The translations under genes were made by a program, and so were the position numbers. A DNA stretch of 64,000 nucleotides from Mactromeris polynyma. Its lineage: Eukaryota > Mollusca > Bivalvia > Venerida > Mactridae. Below are positions 25,246 through 37,364 of this stretch, piece after piece. The stretch spans positions 2,108,001-2,172,000 of the forward strand of contig JASFXZ010000044.1 in NCBI GenBank assembly GCA_032209605.1, read 5' to 3'. Positions within the stretch are counted from its first letter, which is position 1, and the number at the start of each line of letters is the position of its first letter. Below the pieces are notes generated by a model. The model was not told where the DNA came from, made no database searches, and saw only the letters and a list, made by a program, of their open reading frames with translations.

Positions 25246-26583
25246 CCTTCAAGCTTTTATAAAGTCATTGATTGGAAATGTGATGCACCTGTTGCATATT
25301 AATCTAATTTGCACATTTTTTCAGATTTTCTACAATATGTTCATATATTCGAAAGTAATTTTAAGTAACACATGGTGAAAATGAAGTTGAATTCCAAGCT
25401 GTTACGTGGGACCACCTGCTTCGTAAATGCTCGGCTCTTTCCGTAGCTGTTCGGATTGATACGTCGTACGTAATATAACAGCAATTCCAGTTACTGTCGA
25501 ACTGTTAAATGTGTTCCGAAACCACCTCCTCGTAAATGCGGAAACTGTATTTATGAAACGCGTATAAAACAGTCTGCACTGACCGGCGACACAATAAAAG
25601 CGTTTCACAAGTCATCATATATCATAATTCATATAAATCTTGAAACGAGACAAATGAAAGAATATCTTAATAAACATTATCTGACATTTATTTCGCCCCA
25701 GATGGTATTCGACCCAGACATCAAATCGGTAGCATCTGTATTATTAGCACTATTTATCGTGATTTGCTCGTGCGATAAATACCACAGTTACAATTTATGT
25801 GTAATATATCGGAAATAAAGTGAAACGAACAACCCTCACTTCAAAGGCATGTCGACAACATCAGAGAAAATAAATAAACTTGTCAGCCGTCCGGATTGTC
25901 ATGTCCGTGACGTATCGCATTAACGTTGGCTGGTACGTGTCGTGTCGAATATCAAGACTGAAAAGATCTGTACAATGTTAAATTCAGTAGAAAATAAATG
26001 ATGACGTATTTAGAATTCCAAATCAATGTATTTTATAGACATTATTTTCGACTATGCCCATCCGTCCGTTCGTATGTGTTTTACACGTTTTTATATTGCC
26101 TATAACTTTACTAGCATCCGTAATTACGTACGCGCGTTTTATGTATATAAATCGGCCTCAAATTATAAAAAATATATTATACAATATTCTGTCTCATACT
26201 TCACAGAGGAAATGACGTTTTGAATTTGATGAGTACGCTTACAAGCCTATTGTATATTGATATTGTGTAATATTGTTTTCTTGGCTCTTGAACAATATTG
26301 AGCTCGAGTGGATTTTTACACCAAACGTTACATTGGTCCCCTTTCTGTGAGATGTCAACAACAAACGTTAGTTTTTAAACCAGACGACGTGTATAGGATT
26401 ATTTGCTATTTGATGTATGTGCAGTCAACAAATTAAATTAAAATTTGTCCCAAATTATTTTCGACCACAATTTTATCATATGTTGTCGTCTAAGTCTGAC
26501 ATGTGGATGAAGACATCAGGGATTTTGAGACGACTTTTATCCAATGCGTTGATTACATCGGTGATGTATTTGAACTGTAGTAT

Positions 26584-26822
26584 TTGAGCGCTGCTTTGTG
26601 ATTTACAACCTCTTCTGTAAGTGACGTCATTTTAAGAAAACGCAACATGTGATGTCACTATTTGCAAGCAGGAAACAATATTAACACCATATGGTTACTT
26701 CTTTTTCGTATTGCCATATAGGGGAAATATTGCTTACTGTCAGTACATTGTGACGCACATGTGACGTTTTCTGGAAATGACGTCACTTAAAGAAGAGGTT
26801 GGAAATCGTACAGCAGCGCTCA
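26584..26822 (-). mobile_element. MITE with TGACGTCA-bearing terminal inverted repeats, copy 2
   Basis: Ends GAGCGCTGCTTTGTGATTT and GAAATCGTACAGCAGCGCTC are inverted copies of each other. Each continues into AACCTCTTCT and GTGACGTCA. Opposite orientation to 24678-24906. About 239 bp, a cleaner copy that defines the TIR (at least 45 bp). Confidence 0.9.
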
Positions 26823-27447
26823 TTTATTGTTTTGTGCTGTTTTCCAGTTAAAAAACCAGACTAGATGTAATGCCCGTGTATTTTATATCAACAACTTTTA
26901 TAATGAAAAAAAAACATTTCATTTCCTATATAGATATACTTGTCAAAAGAGCTAACGCATCATTTTATGTTTTGAGATTATTCAATTTATTTTTCCTCAT
27001 CTGAGACCGGACTCAAAAACGGTCTTACAGAACGAAAGAGATGAGATGAGTTTTTTTCTAAAATATTTCATGAGATTTAAATGATATTTGTCTCAATCTC
27101 AGTCTCTATTTTGAGCAAAATCTCACTTTGAGCTGAGATTTCTATTTGAGGTGCTTTGAGAGACCGGGAGCCTGGAACTATAAACATGTCTTTGACACGT
27201 TTGTATCAACCTTTTATGATAGTTCAATTTATTTGAATTATATTGTTATAGTTTAATGCAATCAAACTCAACCGACAATGTATCTAGTAGCTTTGTATAA
27301 TCTATGTGTAGTCACGTGACTGTCTGGTTAGATCTTTTGACCAGTATCTCTTGTGACAGATTTGTTGAGAAATCGACGTTTAGCTAATTTTTGGGAAATT
27401 TCGGGGCACACTAAATACTAATTTTCGTTTACTTTTCTTTATTTCAG

Positions 27448-27545
27448 CGGACTTTTTTCACGGGTTTCTTTTCATGAAAGACAACAACACAAAAACGATG
27501 CCAATCTATGACCTGAATGGGGAGCTGATGGGAATTCAAACTTCG
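27448..27545 (+). CDS. Exon B of uncharacterised secreted/GPI-anchored protein
   Basis: Acceptor TTTATTTCAG, donor TCG|GTAAAT. Two bases complete the split Thr codon of exon A, then DFFHGFLFMKDNNTK and TMPIYDLNGELMGIQTS. The motif MPxYDxNGxxxGIQ is the most recognisable block of the family. Ends in phase 0, as the next exon requires. Residues ~30-61 of the recovered 352-residue part. Confidence 0.85.
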
Positions 27546-30196
27546 GTAAATTTCGACATTTATCGTAAGATCGAATCAATACTTATTACATAAAATATCA
27601 AGACTGAAATCATTGTTGGCAACCACTTTAAGTTCACTTCAGATTCGATGATTCTTGTTTTCATTTTTCTTTTTAACGATGAGTATATTATTTCGTGTAT
27701 ACTTATCTTAGTTCCAATACTTACCCATAATCCCGTATGATTACGCGAGACGTTGTATACATGTGCATTGCGCATGCGTAACACCATGTTCTCTTGTTTT
27801 GATTCTAGATATACAGCGATATCGATCAGTTTTCTAATTCAAACAGCAAACATTTCGCTAGATCTTAAATACCATATACAAAGTATTTATTTCATAAGAA
27901 CTGCATTTTGTTGATTTATTACGCATACAACTACTGCTAGCAATACGGAGATTAAATTTACGCACACGATATTGCGTGCGAGCGGTTAATTTTATCAACA
28001 TTTTGCCGAGACTTTAATTTTTACTCATAAATCTGTTGGTTTTTGTACCAATTATTTTGCTTTTAAATATATACTACATATGAAACAACGCAAAGATTTG
28101 CAAATGTTCAGGCGTTAGACAAAAACAAGAGAGTAATCTTCTAGCTTAGCTAGGTTGATTAATAAAAACTTTCAATATCCATAAAACTACTAGAAATATA
28201 ATTATTTTGCGACGTAATAACGTAAGATGATACAGTGTACGTTTACAGTGCAAGTTTTGCAAACTCGTTACTTCCTTGTTGAGTACACAAAAATACAGGT
28301 GCATACATATCGATGTTATCAAGAGACAACCAGTATAGTTTTAGTTTAATAATATTTTATTTAATTACTTTTTAATACAAAGGAATTTGGCACGAGTTAT
28401 CACAGCATTTTTGAAGCCCTCTTCCCAGAACATTTTCAAAATCATGGCAACTGCACGAAAATATGACAGATAAAAAATGTTAAAGTTCGTTTTTAACAGA
28501 GATAGAAACAGAAGTAAGCAGTTAGAAAACACAACTATTTACACTGGATGTGGTCAATATAAATTAAACATCACACATGCAGATCATAGAATGTTCTTGG
28601 TAAATTTAAAACGTTTTGAACTCTTCAAATAATGATACACTTTCTGAAAGATATACACGTTTTCCTCAAGAGCTATACATGTAGTTGCACTTCCGAATAG
28701 TAACAAGTCAAGTGGCAATGCATACTTTGATAAGCTTCTCATGAATGAAATCGTTGGTCATGCAGTAAACAGTCATATGTATCACTTTTTCATTCCAAGA
28801 CAAAAGGAATTGTGTGTGTTTGTTTTATAAAATTCATAAAAATCGTCACCAGACCCCTACGTGAATTGGAAAGCTTTTACATGTGAACTTTCATTTAACA
28901 ACAAACTTAGCAACATTCGGACTCTCTTGGACATTATCATCAATCAAACATACGACGTAAAGACCGACGTATTCCGAATATATAATTTTGCCTGAGTCAT
29001 ACAAATAGCGTATTTTACATGATAGTCGTGCCAAAAGGTACGTATTTACGTCAGTCCAAAAAGTAAGCAATATATGCCAAAAATAGTTAACCTATGATTG
29101 TTTCATCATGTATGTTAATTATGAAGATGATTCACGATCTAACAAAAGTTGACATTTAATCTTTTTGTGATCTTTTTATCAAATACTATTTTATGCAAAT
29201 CATTAACATGTATTTCGTCACGTTGGCGCTAGAAGGTGATTAGTGAGATAAATATCATACAAAAACAAAGTGCATTATCGGTCCATTTGAAAATGAAAAT
29301 CTGTTTTGTTATGGCACTATTTCGTAGAACGGCGTTCTTACAGCTGATGACCTTTATACTGCGTAGTGATATCAGCGAGATCTCATAGAAAATAGTCCTG
29401 ACATTTATTATCGACTTAATCAGATAAACTTCCCATAAATGACACATAAACAATATTTATTAATATGAGCTTTTTATTTTATTAACATTATGCTTCTATT
29501 ATTGGTATACATTTTTGTACAATTATTTTTCCTGCTAAGCGATTTCTGGAGTTATGTAAATAGAGAGCTTGAATTTCAAGCGTTTATTTGATATTGATGA
29601 TAAAGTGTCGGCAACTCAAATATCTGTACGATAGTTGCAGCGTTGGTGCAGAACATGCGGAAAACAAATATTTGTTTTAGGATAATATAAATAAATCATC
29701 TAGAAAACGTGAAACAGTGAATGTCACGTGCAAATATGATTACTGAAACATTTTCATGCTTAGGTGAAAATAAATCGGAACATGGAATGCGTTAAATGTG
29801 TTTCAAAAACCTGAATAAACCGTTCGAAATAGCCTAATTATTGAAGTTTAAACTAAACATTACAAAAATCAAAATACCTGTTTTAACTTCATAAACTTAG
29901 TTTTGAATGAAATTAAAATGTTTTTTCATTCGTTCCGTAGAGGCTACGCGGAACATTTGACCAATGAGATAACACGTTACATCGCTTTGTTCGAATATAT
30001 ACGTATGTCCCTGACTTCAATTGAAGAGTATGAAATTGTTACAAAAACAGGAGCCACACTGAAATTCACGAAATATGATACAGTCACTGTAGTTATACCG
30101 TGACGCGTACTGATAGTTCAGGAACAATGACAGCAAAAGAACAGGCAGTATTAAGTTAGAAGCAAAAGAGACAAAATTCCTTTATTGTATTCACAG
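27546..30196 (+). other. Intron B-C (2,651 bp)
   Basis: GT-AG. AT-rich, no tandem repeat or SINE recognised, only short ORFs on both strands. Confidence 0.7.
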
Positions 30197-30323
30197 ATAC
30201 CCGGCAATATGAAAGGCTACAATTCTGAGAATCAGACCATAGACTTACCTCCTGTGGAAATAATGCCACCCGTATTAAAAGCACATTCGGATAAAAATGG
30301 AATACAACATTACACTGTGACAG
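30197..30323 (+). CDS. Exon C of uncharacterised secreted/GPI-anchored protein
   Basis: Acceptor TTGTATTCACAG, donor CAG|GTTCGT. Encodes IPGNMKGYNSENQTIDLP, then PVEIMPPVLKAHSDKNG and IQHYTVT. Includes one N-glycosylation sequon (NQT). Ends with one base over, which joins exon D to give Ala. The run HYTVTAYF across the junction is a typical conserved block of the family. Confidence 0.85.
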
Positions 30324-31249
30324 GTTCGTGTTGGCTTTTTTATATAGGCGTAAAAATATGCGCAATTTTGTTTCAGGTTTCCCGACCTACCCTATTTTTT
30401 TGCCCCGACCCTAGAACGAGTGTTTACATTTTTTTCGTTTTGGTAAAATTACATCTTTATGGTAAAATTTCTGCGTGAATTCTTCTTTAGGTTCATATTT
30501 CTGCTAAGTTATTACACGCTTTACGAGTAATCCAGCTATAGAGCATTATATTCACCTTGATTAAACATTATCCATGTTAACAGGAAAAGGTGAATTGTCT
30601 TTAACGTTTATTCATTTAAATCTTTAATTAATTTGCTTCGTTTGAAAATAAAACTTATCTCCAAAAAAATATTCCGACCTACCTACCCTATTATTGGAGT
30701 CATGAAACCCGAAACAAACATGTTTATGCCTTATACTGACAGGTCCAAGGCTGTATATCGCTGTATGGTTATTATTTCCCCATTCGCAATTCTTTCACTT
30801 TATAAAGAGTTCATGTTATTTCTCCCCCTTTTCGGCCAAATGTTGCAAGCTGTCTTAACTTGTCCTGTGATGTATTCCATTCGTTAAATCCCCCCGTGTT
30901 TGTCCTCTTTGATTCTCCTTAGTTATTCCTTTTGGTCTGCCAGACCATTCATTGTGCCTCTGTTCTCTTACGTAGTGACCCTTGCGCCTCCTCAAGTGTC
31001 TTATATTTTATGGATTGCTGTTTTTCAGGAGGTCTGTGTGGGGAGGCACTGTCTTATGTATGCGGCGTTCCCTATAGCAACATATTCTCTCTCCTTTAAG
31101 AGCTTAGAAAACATACATTACACAGTCATTAATGCATTATTATTTGAAGAGAAATTCATCGCTTCCAACCTGAACCAGTTAATTGTCTAATCACATTTAA
31201 TTTCATATACTTTATTTGCTTCTTCTATTTCCCTTATCTTTCTTTTCAG
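30324..31249 (+). other. Intron C-D (926 bp) holding a dispersed repeat
   Basis: GT-AG. 30690-31095 is an unexpanded copy of the repeat that carries the 45-bp minisatellite at 22.5-23.1 kb. Confidence 0.8.
30690..31095 (+). repeat. Dispersed repeat, unexpanded copy
   Basis: Ordered words shared with 55815-56115 (inverted) and with 22385-23190: TAGTTATTCCTTTTGGTC, CGCCTCCTCAAGTG, GGTCTGTGTGGGGAGGCA, CTGTCTTATG and TAGCAACATATTCTCTC. It contains a single copy of the segment that became the 45-bp unit. Class unknown; no ORF of note. Confidence 0.8.
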
Positions 31250-31429
31250 CATATTTTAAGCATCCTTCTTTATTGTGTAACCCTTTTCTACAAGATGGTG
31301 TTCGTGCAGGAAAGGGGCTGTACATTCAGATGGGAAACAACCCCGTTGAACATTATCTCCATATACCCTTGAAGAGTAAAACTTTGCCCACGCGTATATG
31401 GAAAAAGGGCAATTGCGCCCCTTTGATGG
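31250..31429 (+). CDS. Exon D of uncharacterised secreted/GPI-anchored protein
   Basis: Acceptor TCTTTTCAG, donor TGG|GTAAGC. Encodes (A)YFKHPSLLCNPF, then LQDGVRAGKGLYIQMGNNP, VEHYLHIPLKSKTLP and TRIWKKGNCAPLM(G). The family's pattern of YFxxPxxxC, GxGLYxQxGxxP and WxxGxCxxxMG is all present, with two of the conserved cysteines. Phase 2 in, phase 1 out, matching both neighbours. Confidence 0.88.
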
Positions 31430-32144
31430 GTAAGCTTGTTTTTTTTTCCAATATAACCTTCTACACAACTATCAGGTTTTTTTGTCATAATCTATTTCCA
31501 AAAGCGATAAAAAGAGTCTTTGGCTTAACATATGTAAGGAAAGTGACGATGTTGCACACTTTGGAGACTATAGGTAGATAAACAATGGACACTATGCAAT
31601 TTTTAAGCTGTGGACAATTCACCTCAAGAACTTGCACTATCATACCAAAGTTTGACCTCTACATAGCGTTACTATTGTTAGCAACAACCTCTTTCAACCT
31701 ATTATCAAGTTAACTGTTGTAAGAATTCACTATCAATTTAACCTTCCAAGAGCAACACAGTTCAAACACTAGCCTGAATTTGCGTCTTCTAAATGGTGTT
31801 GATGTGGAGATGTGCAATGTATATGATGGAATATTGTTTGTACGTATTATTAAAGGTGTCCTATGTGTATTCACTATTCAATTGTGACATGATCATAAAT
31901 CTCCGGAGTCTGGGAGATGCATTTTCGGCAATTGAGTGGTTGTTACTTAAGAGAGGATAAAGTGGTAGTTAATTTATTTGTGAACCAATGATAATGTTTT
32001 GCCCAAAGAGGTCATATTTGTCGTTATTTATTACAATAACAAAAAATAAAATGTTGTTGAAGGAAATGTGTTGCTCTGGAGAAATTCGATTTTGAGAGGC
32101 TAAGTTTTACAGTAAAATATGTCAGACATTTCTCCTATTTTCAG
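31430..32144 (+). other. Intron D-E (715 bp)
   Basis: GT-AG. Contains a weak relative of the 88-bp repeat (around 31660-31780: ACCTCTACATAGCG, AGCAACAACCTCTTTC). Otherwise nothing recognised. Confidence 0.7.
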
Positions 32145-32317
32145 GGACACATTATTTTATGGGGCTGTCACCCAGTATGCCTTGTGAGAAATTGCATCCT
32201 CTGTTTCTCACCTATGATATGGAGGGAAACCTCGGTGCCTTTGGCTGGGTATTTCAAGGTCGACCAAACAATTTCAATTCAGAGGAAATATTTCGCCTTA
32301 GTCCAGTGACATATCCT
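32145..32317 (+). CDS. Exon E of uncharacterised secreted/GPI-anchored protein
   Basis: Acceptor CCTATTTTCAG, donor CCT|GTGAGT. Encodes (G)THYFMGLSPSMPCEKLHP, then LFLTYDMEGNLGAFGWVF and QGRPNNFNSEEIFRLSPV. The blocks HYxxxxSxxMxCxxxxPxFLxY and LxAFGW are strongly characteristic of the family. Ends in phase 0. Confidence 0.88.
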
Positions 32318-33149
32318 GTGAGTATATACGGTACAAAGTTTCAGCCGATTTGCGACTGACGTAATCAAGAAACTATGCTAGACAAAATCCATGTAGCAGT
32401 TTCTAAAAAATGCGAAAATGTAGAAAAAAATGAAGGTGTATTTCGGCCGTTTTCCTCTGCTCGTAAATCCTATCCGGAGTATTTTATATGCAATCCTGAA
32501 TAACACGCAGTTTAGCTAACATTGTGTAAAGAAATATACAGTGATTAGCCTAAGGCACGAATGAGTATGTAGGATAACATCGATAGGTTCAAAATCGAAG
32601 CAAAAGAACAGTTTGTTTGTACGACATTGAGCTCTTGCCGTATCGTTGCAAAAAATCCTGTCATTTTCAACAAAATTAATGCACGTAATCAATAACAGGA
32701 TGTTTTTGTATTTCGTTTAAACCTTGTTCTTCTGTAGATTGGAGCACATGTTCAATAAGAAGAGATTTCGGTGTGACACAATTTTATATTTTCGACAAAA
32801 CATAGCATTAGTCCCCTGTCCGGTCGTATGTGACGCTTTGTAAACATAGCCCCTTCTATTTGATTAAAACTGATGATATGAGATAGTTAAATACCATACT
32901 ATTTTCAGTTTGTTTCTATAGAAGTTTTTGGATATGACCTTTTTCACTTCCGATTAGTTTTTTTAAATAAACAACGTTTAAATGTTAACAGGATATTTAC
33001 ATCTTAGTACTGTTATTGAATAGCGGTTGTTTGATCGGTCGAAATGAGATATTACGTATATCAAATTAAAGCCATGTATTTTCGATATTTTGTGATATGC
33101 AGCTGTTTTAATACAGTATTTACATGTTTTAAATCTTTGTTCGTTGCAG
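32318..33149 (+). other. Intron E-F (832 bp)
   Basis: GT-AG. No repeat or ORF of note. Confidence 0.7.
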
Positions 33150-33545
33150 TTTCTGTTCAACACGAGCATGTTACCATCGTGTATGTTTCGTGACCAATTC
33201 CGAGTTTTTGGAGTTCATATTTACCTGCAAGATCAAAATCACCTTCTCTGTACAAAAGTGGACGATCTCAAACCTAAGAAGGAACATGAAGAGTCTGTTC
33301 CGACAAATCGAAATCAACGAATATCGAATGTGATTATGGTAGATAAATTCAATTCAGATGACGCCACATCGAGAACTGGTTCGGATGAAACGAAGGACAG
33401 TTATAACAAAGATATCATGCCTGGCGAAACAAAAGTTGACAAACGCGACAATTCCAATGGAAGTTCGAAACCAAAATGTACAATGAGTTTAATAGTTTGT
33501 CTACTGGGTTTAATCTATCACACCTTACTCGTTCATTATAGATAA
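33150..33545 (+). CDS. Terminal exon F: last conserved block, charged linker and C-terminal hydrophobic anchor signal
   Basis: Acceptor TTCGTTGCAG; reads through to TAA at 33543. First FLFNTSMLPSCMFRDQF and HIYLQDQNHLLC complete the conserved domain with its last two cysteines. Then comes a ~75-residue charged, Ser/Asp/Lys-rich linker, and finally a hydrophobic tail (CTMSLIVCLLGLIYHTLL, then VHYR) preceded by NSNGSSK. This C-terminus fits a GPI-attachment signal or a very short-tailed membrane anchor. With the five exons upstream it gives 352 residues without an N-terminus. The function of the family is not known to me. Extracellular location is inferred from the cysteines, N-glycosylation sequons and the anchor. 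Confidence 0.85.
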   Translation, partial: FLFNTSMLPSCMFRDQFRVFGVHIYLQDQNHLLCTKVDDLKPKKEHEESVPTNRNQRISNVIMVDKFNSDDATSRTGSDETKDSYNKDIMPGETKVDKRDNSNGSSKPKCTMSLIVCLLGLIYHTLLVHYR

Positions 33546-35500
33546 CAAAATGTCACCTGAAACAAAAAAAAGCGCGCAGCGCATTTTCGCAGCAATTAAA
33601 AGTGCTGGACACTCTTGGACTGCACCACGCTTCAGTATGGTGGTTGCGATGGACTCTCACTGGCGAAAATAAGAAATTCAACAGAGTGAACACAGACATT
33701 GTCATCAAAGAAATTGTCCGATACTGGACGCAATTCGGATATATTATCAATTCGGATATGCACACTAATCCAGTACAAGGATGCAATAGTATCGAAGTAC
33801 ATATTCGATTTGAGATTGCACGATTATCGATGATGTCACCAACGATGCTGAAAAGTTCTTATGCAATGTTATATTGTTGTGGTAATGACATGGTGTAAGA
33901 AAAGCAACATAGTGCTTACATATGAAATGTTTGTTTAGCCCCGGAATTTCACATACCCCACCCACTTCCTGCTTTTAGCCTCACTCATTGTTCAGCTTAA
34001 GTCTTTTAAAATCTAATCTTGTCAACCAAAGACACTATTGTCACTGTATTATAATTTCATTGTACACTCTATCAATTGATGTATGCTAAAACAACTCGTT
34101 GTATTGACACTGCGAATTTCCTGTGTTACTAACACGCCGTTATTGTATAAACGGATACAGACGAAAATGACAGATGCTGTCCATGAAATTAGTAACACAG
34201 ACAAGTAGAGGAAGTAAACTCATCTCAAGTGCACTCATCAATTTTTCCTGAGATGCCGTGCTATGTAGACAAGTTAGAAAAAAAAAAAACAAATGCTAAA
34301 TTACGATTCGATGTCTATCCGAACTTTTTACATATCCGAAATAATACCAAAATCGTGCGCCATTGGATGGAAACAGTGATAGAAGTTTGTCATATTTAAG
34401 CATTGCTCAACAATTGATACGAAACTGCTCAATGAACTTATTTGTGGATACTATTTTGTCGAAGTTAAGTGATCGGAAACCAAACATTACACAGTGATTA
34501 CATGACACTTACAATACTGTTACATTAAAACGAACAATCCTTTAAGTAGGACACTGGACACTTTTATGGAAACGATATTCACAATGCAAGAATGTGGACA
34601 ACCTTCTATTTTGAATACTTTCTTCTACAATTAAACTTCAAACGACAAACCACTGATTGAAGTAAGATAACCTCTTCAATAGGACCTATGGTATTAGAGA
34701 ATAAAAGGTACTCGTAATGTGTTTTATTTGATATAAATGTACACTTTTTGTTATGAAATCCGTAGAATTATTGGTGTAAGCACATTGTATTTAACTATGT
34801 TACTAATTGGGACAACGACACGTAAAGACACGTGTTACGGAGACAAACATATGTTTGGGTTAATTTCGGATGCGGTTTGGGTACTGAAAACACTAATTTT
34901 AAGGATTTCCCTATGTTTGACTCTAATCCTTTGAATTCTAGATATCTATATTGTACATGTATATACATTATACATCCGTGTTCTCTATGGTCTTCGTTCA
35001 ATTTAGTATTTTGTCATAAGCACACAAACACTAGTATGAAACGAAACCTGCCGATTTCGACGCTTATGTTTCTTACTGGCGGCCTTCAAAGTTTCAAACT
35101 TATTTACAAATGGCAATCATTATTTACTTGACAATGTACTATAAGCACATGTACGTCTGACATTACATTTTGTTATGTTCTTTTGAATATTCAAATTGTT
35201 GCCTAATAGTGTAGTTTATTGGACTGCGTTATACACATTTTTAATGAAAAACAGATTCCCATTTCCCGCCAAAATAATGCTTATTTTGTTCTTCTTTTAG
35301 GAGTCGATGAGTTAGTTGTGTGTATGTGATTCCCACATGCGTTTGGTCTCGAAAACGACATCTGGCTACAATATAACACTAAAAAGAAGTCAGGTAATCA
35401 TTTTTTCCGTATGAAGAGCATATATTTTAACTCGATCATCAAATGGTTTCAAACCTGAGTAGGGGGACCACGCATTTCAATACTTGTAATCGTTAAAGAA
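33546..35500 (+). other. 3' UTR and downstream intergenic region
   Basis: The 3' UTR of the six-exon gene begins here. The only AATAAA noted is at 34700-34705; ATTAAA near 33594 is an alternative. Small ORFs (33602-33898, 34737-35131) have no domain and lie in probable UTR or spacer. Confidence 0.45.
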
Positions 35501-35529
35501 GTGGTAGTGTTAAATTCCTATCTCATCAA

Positions 35530-36350
35530 TAGTGTGTTCCCTCTCTGTGTGTACCTCCTGGTCCTTTCGGTATTTTTTGGGGTCCCCTTCATGCGTGTAC
35601 CTCTTGGTTCGTTCGGTCGTATTTTTGTATTCCCTCCCTGTGTGTACCTCTTGGTTCGTTCGGTCTTGGTTTTGTATTCCCTCCCTGCGTGTACCTCTTG
35701 GTTCGTTCGGTCTTGTTTTTGTATTCCCTCCCTGTGTGTACCTCTTGGTTCGTTCGGTCTTGGTTTTGTATTCCCTCCATGCGTGTACCTCTTGGTTCGT
35801 TCGGTCTTGTTTTTGTATTCCCTCCCTCCGTGTACCTCTTGGTTCGTTCGGTCTTGGTTTTGTATTCCCTCCCTGTGTGTACCTCTTGGTTCGTTCGGTC
35901 TTGGTTTTGTATTCCCTCCATGCGTGTACCTCTTGGTTCGTTCGGTCTTGTTTTTGTATTCCCTCCATGCGTGTACCTCTTGGTTCGTTCGGTCTTGTTT
36001 GTGTGTCCCCTCCCTCCGTGTACCTCTTGGTTCGTTCGGTCTTGTTTTTGTGTCCCCTCCCTCCGTGTACCTCTTGGTTCGTTCGGTCATGTTTTTGTGT
36101 CCCCTCCCTCCGTGTACCTCTTGGTTCGTTCGGTCTTGTTTGTGTTTCCCCTCCCTCCGTGTACCTCTTGGTTCGTTCGGTCTTGTTTGTGTGTCCCCTC
36201 CCTCCGTGTACCTCTTGGTATGTTCGGTCTTGTTTTTGTGTCCCCTCCCTCCGTGTACCTCTTGGTTCGTTCGGTCTTGTTTTTGTGTCCCCTCCCTCCG
36301 TGTACTTCCTAGTTCGTTCTGTGTTGTTTTGTGTCCCCTTCCTACGTATC
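35530..36350. repeat. 47-bp minisatellite, ~17 copies
   Basis: Units start GTGTACCTCTTGGTTCGTTC, then GGTCTTGTTTTTGTATTC and CCTCCCTGC; starts at 35595, 35642 and 35689 give a 47-bp period. Two sub-blocks differ (TATTCCC left, TGTCCCC right of ~36000). Since 47 is not a multiple of three and the unit is stop-free in all frames, very long ORFs occur in several frames on both strands. They are artefacts. Its reverse complement shares a core with the 42-bp array at 49.1-50.4 kb. Confidence 0.95.
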
Positions 36351-36360
36351 CACGCCAAGT

Positions 36361-36480
36361 AGATCGATGAATCTGGACTATAGGTGGTAGGTTCGAATCT
36401 CGGAAAGCGTAATTCCGTTCTTCGAGGCCATTTGATGGATGATAATGCGTCAAAAAAAATGTGTCCCACTTCTCAGATTC
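36361..36480 (+). repeat. Possible tRNA-like SINE fragment
   Basis: B-box-like GTAGGTTCGAATCTCGG near 36388, directly after the minisatellite; no clear A box. Low confidence. Confidence 0.3.
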
Positions 36481-37364
36481 ATGATAAGAAGTCTTTAGCT
36501 AACTAGAAATTAGAGGTTAGTAACCCAGTAACAGTTGTTACTTCATTGGAACGCCGTACATGAAAACAATACTGTTAAACACCAGCGTAAAACAGCATCA
36601 TACACACAATAAGAAAATTGATTAAATATTATCTTTGAGAAATTATTTGACATGTATACTCATTTCATATAAATATACAATCCGTAAAAAAACCCACACA
36701 TATTTATGAAAGATCGGTGGGGACATTCATAATGTTTAGAAAATAACGATTTCAATATTTCCACTTTACGAATTTATGAATTCACAATTTCAACTTCACG
36801 ATGTTAAGATTTCAACTTCACGAAATCGGGATTTTAAATTCAAGGTTTATATTTTTGTTGTTTTTCCTTTTGTACTGATTGAACATTTCTTTCTTAAACA
36901 AAAGCACAGAAATACCAACATTCCCTCTTATTGATTTGCAGTCACTGTCAGCTTATAATGACAAGATGTGTCTAAGATGATGTTACGACTTATTGTGACA
37001 TTTACTGCACTACTAAAGCTAGGTGTGTAGTTAATTGTAAAATATCTTGCATTATAAACGCCTTAACAGCTGCGGCCATTATTCTCCAAAGACAACAACC
37101 GGGATGTTGCTCGTTTATTGCCGTTATAAATCAACACAGATATCAGAAAATATATATAGGAGTGAAACAAATTAACAAGACCACAATTGTTTATGAAGAT
37201 GAGGCGGTCTAATATTGAATTAAAATGCCGAAGTAAAATTGCAAACGGGTTCATGACAATACGGCCTCATTCATAAGCTGGTGTTAATTTTGAGGTAGCA
37301 GGTTTACTATATCGTCACTAACGTTGTATACTCGTAAATATACTCAGTACATTTAAAAACGCAC
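36480..37364. other. Non-coding stretch
   Basis: AT-rich. 37175-37320 contains weak echoes of the CAGTAAAACCTC MITE (CAAGACCACAATTG, GGCGGTCTAATATTG, TTTTGAGGTAGCAGG) that are too diverged to call. Confidence 0.4.

Larger units (their letters stand above)
14481..27447 (+). other. Intron A-B (12,967 bp), repeat-rich
   Basis: GT-AG intron joining exon A (phase 1) to exon B. It holds several SINEs, a MITE with internal tandem units, a hairpin element, a 45-bp minisatellite, a 51-bp triplication, an AAT tract and two TGACGTCA-bearing MITEs, each listed separately. Between them, 15160-16190, 17560-18900 and 19050-22380 show nothing recognisable beyond AT-rich sequence and a few small local duplications. 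Confidence 0.75.

Noticed and set aside
27000..27170. GAGATGAGATGAG / CTCAATCTCAG purine-pyrimidine repeats
   Set aside because: Loose similarity only. No consistent inverted repeat or period could be drawn by eye.
33602..33898. 98-codon ORF after the main gene
   Set aside because: Lies in the presumed 3' UTR, has no domain, and a minus ORF overlaps it.
35501..36469. ORFs of up to 319 codons in several frames
   Set aside because: Caused by a stop-free 47-bp unit. The frames are equivalent and there are no flanking coding signals.
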